The notes under the pieces were generated by a model. That model ran no database searches, was not told where the DNA came from, and saw only the letters and a program-made list of their open reading frames with translations. Of a stretch of 39,914 nt of DNA, positions 38,593-39,914 are shown piece after piece; positions within the stretch are counted from its first letter, which is position 1, and every line of letters starts with the position of its first letter. A program made the position numbers and the translations under genes. The stretch comes from Thermoplasmata archaeon. GTDB lineage: Archaea; Thermoplasmatota; Thermoplasmata; Lutacidiplasmatales; UBA184. The stretch is taken from the NCBI GenBank assembly GCA_030039865.1, contig JASHUS010000205.1, forward strand, positions 1 through 39,914. Reading direction: 5' to 3'.

Positions 38593-38692
38593 CTCGCCCC
38601 GTAGGTGCTAGGCCCCGGGGCGGGATAATGCTCGCTCCGGCGCGGGGCCTCCAACCGAAGTTTCATCCGCCGGGTTCTCCCGTCCTCGCGCG

Positions 38693-39914
38693 ATGACCGT
38701 AGAGGCGGCGGCGCCCGGCGCGTCGGCCGAAGCGGACCGGGTCGAGGCGGCGGTCGCGGCGCGCATCGACCCCTCGCCCGAGTTCCTCGCGCGGGTCGAG
38801 CGCGTGCGGACGGAGCTGGTGCGGCGTGTCGCCGAGGCGGCGCAGGCCCGGTCCAGCCCGCTCGTCCGGGCGTTGGTCGCCGGTAGCGCGGCGCGCGGGA
38901 CGTTCCTGACCGATCGACTCGACATCGACCTCTTCCTGCTCTTTCCGCCCGATCTTCCGCGCGAGCGTTTGCGCGAGGAAGGTCTCGCGCTCGGGCGAAG
39001 CGTGCTCGCCGAGCCCGAGACGCGGTATGCCGAGCATCCGTACCTGCGGGGCGTGTTCGAGGGGTTCCGGGTCGACGCGGTCCCCGGGTACGCCGTCGCC
39101 GATCCGAGCCGGCCCCTGTCGGCCGTCGATCGGACCCCCTTCCACCAAGCGTACCTCGAATCCCGAGAGCCCCCCGAGGTCGTGCGGCAGGTCCGGCTCG
39201 CGAAGCAGTTCTTCCGGGCGGTCGGGGTCTACGGCTCCGAGGCCCGGACCGAGGGGTTCTCGGGCTATCTCGTCGAACTGTTGGTCGTCCGCTTCGGCTC
39301 GCTGCGCGCGCTGCTCACCGAAGCGCGGCGCTGGAGAATACCGGCCCGGGTCGGCGAACCGAGCCGCGATCCGCCCCGCCTACCGGAGCACGTGGCGCTG
39401 ATCCTCGCCGATCCGGTCGACCCGAACCGCAACGTCGCGAGCGCTCTGTCGCGGCGCAACCTCGGGCTCTTCATCCTGGCCGCGGGGGCGTACCTCGACG
39501 CCCCCTCCGAACGGTGGTTCCGGCCGACAAGCCCGGCCGGATGGACGCGGGAGCAGGCGCTCGCCCGGTTGCACGAGCGAGCGACGCACGTCACGGTCGT
39601 CTCGCTGCCGCGGCCGGACCTGGTCGACGACACGCTCTTCCCGCAACTCCGCAAGGCCGCGCGCGCGATATCGGACGAGCTTGCGAGGGCCGAGTTCCCG
39701 CCGCTCGGCTGGTCGATCGCGGCCGGGACGGACGAGGTGCATTTCCTCTTCGAGCTGCCGCACGCGCGTCGATCGGCCGTTCGGGTGCAGGACGGCCCGC
39801 CGCCCGGGATCGACCGGGTCGGCCAGTTCCTCGGGAAGTGGACGGACCGGGACGCGCCCGTTCTGCAGGGTCCGTACGTGCGCGAGGACGGCAGCCTCGC
39901 GGTCGAGTCCCGGC
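38693..39914 (+). CDS. cca: Archaeal class I CCA-adding enzyme (tRNA nucleotidyltransferase), 3' end outside the window
   Basis: The open frame from the ATG at 38693 runs past the window end, and 407 residues are visible. The polymerase-beta-type motif VAGSAARGTFLTDRLDIDLF near residues 62-81 holds the catalytic Asp pair. The following helical and RRM-like regions fit the archaeal enzyme, which adds CCA to tRNA 3' ends without a template. This agrees with all four tRNA genes here lacking an encoded CCA. The N-terminus has an Ala-rich extension of about 20 residues. It is divergent from amrS. Confidence 0.94.
   Translation, partial: MTVEAAAPGASAEADRVEAAVAARIDPSPEFLARVERVRTELVRRVAEAAQARSSPLVRALVAGSAARGTFLTDRLDIDLFLLFPPDLPRERLREEGLALGRSVLAEPETRYAEHPYLRGVFEGFRVDAVPGYAVADPSRPLSAVDRTPFHQAYLESREPPEVVRQVRLAKQFFRAVGVYGSEARTEGFSGYLVELLVVRFGSLRALLTEARRWRIPARVGEPSRDPPRLPEHVALILADPVDPNRNVASALSRRNLGLFILAAGAYLDAPSERWFRPTSPAGWTREQALARLHERATHVTVVSLPRPDLVDDTLFPQLRKAARAISDELARAEFPPLGWSIAAGTDEVHFLFELPHARRSAVRVQDGPPPGIDRVGQFLGKWTDRDAPVLQGPYVREDGSLAVESR

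Noticed and set aside
1..39914. CRISPR arrays, rRNA genes and insertion sequences with terminal repeats
   Set aside because: No regularly spaced repeats, rRNA-like stretches or transposase frames were seen on reading.

Overview
The window is very GC-rich and reads as an archaeal chromosome. Supporting genes are an archaeal-type glutamyl-tRNA synthetase, a CCA-adding enzyme, RNase P protein Rnp4/Rpp21, Tsr3, archaeal class I fructose-bisphosphate aldolase, an AbrB-PhoU regulator, AmrS and a MoaA. Many start codons (ATG, GTG, TTG) lie about 25 bases downstream of an A/T-rich TATA-like box in otherwise GC-rich DNA, which is the pattern of leaderless archaeal transcripts. The gene set (heme-copper oxidase, many zinc-ribbon proteins, B-type-like respiration) fits a high-GC, probably aerobic member of Thermoplasmatota from soil or subsurface. 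That placement is inference.

Layout. 1-6.4 kb: small membrane proteins, a LysE-type exporter, msrA coupled to a membrane protein, a GyrI-like protein, moaA, a cytoplasmic HtrA-like protease and a winged-helix regulator behind a palindromic operator-like site. 6.4-10.6 kb: a two-gene ABC exporter and an M2-family (ACE-like) metallopeptidase. 10.7-13.4 kb: small proteins, RNase HI, a zinc-ribbon membrane protein, cyclophilin and an FMN reductase. 13.5-17.2 kb is less GC-rich and looks accessory: a class III nucleotide cyclase with TPR repeats, a short C-terminal-like remnant beside it, a HicB-like two-gene cassette and a membrane protein. The last three genes lie between repeats of the tRNA-Ala 3' end.

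17.2-20.6 kb: tRNA-Ala(CGC), then a NitT/TauT-type ABC importer whose two permease domains are fused and whose 'AAA-associated' domain is a separate protein. 20.76-21.04 kb: tRNA-Gln(CTG) and tRNA-Leu(TAG). By covariation and canonical bulge-helix-bulge folds these carry three introns, two of them in the T-loop (59/60) with related sequence and one in the D-arm. This is the most striking feature of the window. 21.0-28.7 kb: a PPP-family phosphatase, a frame-disrupted tsr3, aldolase, a CDF-type transporter, an MFS transporter, a glyoxalase, gltX and a RuvC-fold protein. 28.7-30.3 kb: a zinc-ribbon protein coupled to RNase P protein, tRNA-Leu(CAA) and a toxin-antitoxin pair (ribbon-helix-helix/RelE type) inserted just behind that tRNA. 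30.4-33.5 kb: alpha/beta hydrolase, VOC protein, small protein and AbrB-PhoU. 33.7-36.7 kb: a heme-copper oxidase subunit I fused to a CuA-less subunit II-like region, plus a small membrane subunit. 36.7-39.9 kb: a methyltransferase, AmrS and the 5' part of the CCA-adding enzyme.

Functional threads: translation and tRNA maturation (gltX, cca, rnp4, tsr3, four tRNAs), redox and repair (msrA, FMN reductase, glyoxalase, oxidase), transport, and two small mobile or addiction-type insertions, both placed at the 3' end of a tRNA gene.
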